In this document: positions 6,550-7,860 of the stretch, piece after piece | Numbering within the stretch: position 1 is the first letter of the stretch | Layout: every line of letters begins with the position of its first letter | DNA from: Oligoflexus sp. | Lineage (GTDB): Bacteria > Bdellovibrionota_B > Oligoflexia > Oligoflexales > Oligoflexaceae | Assembly (NCBI GenBank): GCA_030151925.1 | Contig: JASLCY010000027.1 | Location: 1-7,860, forward strand | DNA: 7,860 nucleotides | Direction of reading: 5' to 3' | Notes under the pieces: model-generated | The model's database searches: none | Told to the model about the DNA's origin: nothing | The model's input: the letters and a program-made list of their open reading frames with translations, nothing else | Position numbers and translations under genes: made by a program

Positions 6550-7065
6550 ATGTCAGTCATGTCAGATATGATCGAAAAAATCAGTGATTTCAGGGCAGAA
6601 GCGGAAGAAAATCCCAATGCGGTCGATTACCTCGAATCTCAACACCGGCAGGTTGAAGCGCTTTTCAAACAAATGGATGAATTAGGAGACAGAGCTCATA
6701 AAGCAAGGGCCGAACTCTTCGAAGAGATCGCCCATCTCCTCAGTCACCACGCGAAGATCGAAGAGACCCTCTTCTATCCGCAGAGCAAGGACGTTGATAA
6801 GGATATGACGCTCGAATCCTATGAAGAGCACGAAGTCATGAAGCACCTCATCAGCAGGCTCAAACATACGGATCCGAAAGATGAAACCTTCAAGGCGAAG
6901 TGCACGGTGCTGAAGGAAGTCGTCAATCATCACGTGAAGGAGGAGGAGCACGACCTCTTCCCCGAAATGAAGAAGAAGTACAGCGCGGACGAGCTGAAGG
7001 CGATCGGCTATGAGCTGAAAAAGAAATTCGACAGCCTGGAAAGCCGTTATGCGGGCCTGCATTGA
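6550..7065 (+). CDS. Hemerythrin-like HHE-domain protein
   Basis: A 171-residue all-helical protein with a hemerythrin HHE cation-binding fold, which normally holds a non-heme di-iron centre. The likely ligands are His32 (E-S-Q-H), His67 and Glu71 (H-x3-E-E, then L-F-Y-P), His94 (Y-E-E-H) and His128 with Glu132 (H-x3-E-E, with L-F-P after it). Both H-x3-E-E halves are intact. There is no signal peptide or membrane segment, so it is cytoplasmic. Relatives bind oxygen, respond to nitric oxide or peroxide, or protect iron-sulfur proteins; which applies here is unknown. The first ATG has AAGGAG (6539-6544) five bases upstream, preferred over Met4 and Met7. The region before residue 25 is a short helical extension. 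It diverges from the phosphatase gene and ends just before a strong terminator. Confidence 0.92.
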   Translation: MSVMSDMIEKISDFRAEAEENPNAVDYLESQHRQVEALFKQMDELGDRAHKARAELFEEIAHLLSHHAKIEETLFYPQSKDVDKDMTLESYEEHEVMKHLISRLKHTDPKDETFKAKCTVLKEVVNHHVKEEEHDLFPEMKKKYSADELKAIGYELKKKFDSLESRYAGLH

Positions 7066-7090
7066 TTCGCGAAACTCATGTTGAAAAACC

Positions 7091-7119
7091 AAAGACGCGA
7101 GACCGCCTCGCGTCTTTTT
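7091..7119. terminator. Bidirectional rho-independent terminator shared by two convergent genes
   Basis: AAAGACGCGAG (7091-7101) and CTCGCGTCTTT (7107-7117) form a perfect 11-bp stem with a five-base loop. On plus the stem runs into TTTTT (7115-7119), ending the hemerythrin transcript 25 bases past its stop. On minus the stem is followed by TTTGGTTTTTC, so it can also end the dehydrogenase transcript, whose stop codon lies at 7126-7128. Confidence 0.9.
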
Positions 7120-7125
7120 CTTGCC

Positions 7126-7860
7126 TCAAGGGTTCCCGCTGCCGCCGCTCGAACCGTAGATCTGCCCTGTCGCATAACTCGCGTCAGCGGCCGCAAGCTG
7201 CACATAGATCGAGGCGAGCTCCGCCGGTTGCCCCGGCCTCTTCATGGGCGTATTGCCGCCAAAGCCCTTCAACTTCTCGGGCGTTGCTCCGCCGCTGACT
7301 TGCAGAGGCGTCCATATAGGGCCCGGCGCCACGCCGTTCACTCGGATACCTTTGTCCGCGAGCTGTTTCGCCAGCGACTTCACGTAGTTCATCGTCGCGG
7401 CCTTGGTCTGGGCGTAATCATAGAGATCGGGCGAAGGGTCATAGGCCTGCTCCGAAGCCGTCGCGACTATAGCCGAGCCCGGCTTCATATGCGGGATGGC
7501 CGCTTTGAGTATCCAGAACGGAGCGTAGATGTTGGTTTTCATCGTGGCATCAAAATCTTCCGTCGTCACGTCGAGTATCGATTTACGGGTCTGTTGCCGC
7601 CCGGCGTTGCAGACGACGATATCGAGGCCGCCGAGCGCCCTGACCGCATCATCGACCAGCTTCTTGCAGAAAGCCTCCTCGCGCAGGTCGCCCGGTATCC
7701 CGACTCCTTTGCGTCCCTCGGCTTTTATAAGGTCCAGGACTTCCTTCGCATCCGGTTCTTCGCTCGGGAAATAATTGATCACGACATCCGCGCCTTCGCG
7801 GGCATAAGCGATCGCGGCGGATCGTCCCATACCTGAATCGCCGCCGGTGATCAAAGCCTT
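7126..7860 (-). CDS. Short-chain dehydrogenase/reductase, YghA-like (5' end beyond right edge)
   Basis: The last 244 codons of a classical short-chain dehydrogenase; the reading frame is open to the right edge. An apparent TTG start at 7852-7854 is not the real start, because it falls inside the conserved K-A-L-I-T-G-G strand. Roughly 45-50 N-terminal residues are probably missing, compared with the usual length of about 290 for this group. In the visible fragment the Rossmann cofactor loop is T-G-G-D-S-G-M-G (5-12) and N-A-G is at 85-87. The catalytic tetrad is Asn110, Ser136, Tyr149 and Lys153 (Y-A-Q-T-K). The A-P-G-P-I-W-T-P-L-Q and P-M-K-R-x-G-Q-P-A-E-L segments are typical of the E. coli YghA-type NADP-dependent oxidoreductases. 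It should reduce or oxidise an alcohol/carbonyl pair; the substrate is unknown. It converges with the hemerythrin gene and shares its terminator. Confidence 0.92.
   Translation of the reverse strand, partial: KALITGGDSGMGRSAAIAYAREGADVVINYFPSEEPDAKEVLDLIKAEGRKGVGIPGDLREEAFCKKLVDDAVRALGGLDIVVCNAGRQQTRKSILDVTTEDFDATMKTNIYAPFWILKAAIPHMKPGSAIVATASEQAYDPSPDLYDYAQTKAATMNYVKSLAKQLADKGIRVNGVAPGPIWTPLQVSGGATPEKLKGFGGNTPMKRPGQPAELASIYVQLAAADASYATGQIYGSSGGSGNP

Noticed and set aside
7078..7836. A 252-codon plus-strand frame opposite the dehydrogenase
   Set aside because: It starts in the terminator region and is antisense to an intact catalytic tetrad and cofactor motif. The protein is Arg-rich and featureless.
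7852..7854. TTG as the start codon of the dehydrogenase
   Set aside because: It lies within the conserved first beta-strand before T-G-G-D-S-G, and the frame stays open to the window edge. The true start is outside.

Overview
The window is ordinary chromosomal DNA of moderately high GC from a Gram-negative bacterium. The genes are close-packed, have good GGAG-type ribosome sites, and sit on both strands. Two adjacent genes encode lipoproteins with outer-membrane-type signals, and a third encodes a Sec-exported protein. The large lipoprotein combines Ig-like domains with a kelch propeller whose blades carry a W-x-W and G-T-K-G-V signature. I associate this style with Bdellovibrionota/Oligoflexia or other former deltaproteobacteria. 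That placement is a guess from protein style, not from a marker gene.

Left part (1-3590, all minus strand): an exported block. Read in the direction of transcription it contains a small secreted protein of unknown function (3090-3581) with its own rho-independent terminator, a structured leader, an 863-residue kelch/Ig-like lipoprotein (293-2884), a cluster of palindromes, and the first 47 codons of a second lipoprotein that runs off the left edge. The kelch gene has the most striking non-coding feature in the window. Its Shine-Dalgarno sequence lies inside the 3' arm of a 9-bp perfect inverted repeat, and nested inner helices extend the hairpin.

Middle part (3700-5740): an aldo/keto reductase (minus) and a LysR-type regulator (plus) are divergently transcribed from a 116-bp spacer. 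The spacer holds three dyads, one of them a perfect T-N11-A LysR box overlapping the putative regulator promoter. This is the classic layout of a LysR protein controlling its neighbour and itself.

Right part (5740-7860): a HAD-family phosphatase (minus) and a hemerythrin-like HHE protein (plus) diverge from a 104-bp spacer. Next comes a YghA-type short-chain dehydrogenase (minus) whose start lies beyond the right edge. The hemerythrin and dehydrogenase genes converge on one strong hairpin that can terminate both. The reductase, dehydrogenase and hemerythrin could together suggest redox or carbonyl-stress functions, but nothing in the sequence links them as one pathway.

No tRNA, rRNA, insertion sequence, CRISPR array or phage gene was seen. 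No stretch over 300 bases lacks a gene. I found no clear new multi-gene system; the best leads are the kelch leader and the unassigned exported proteins.
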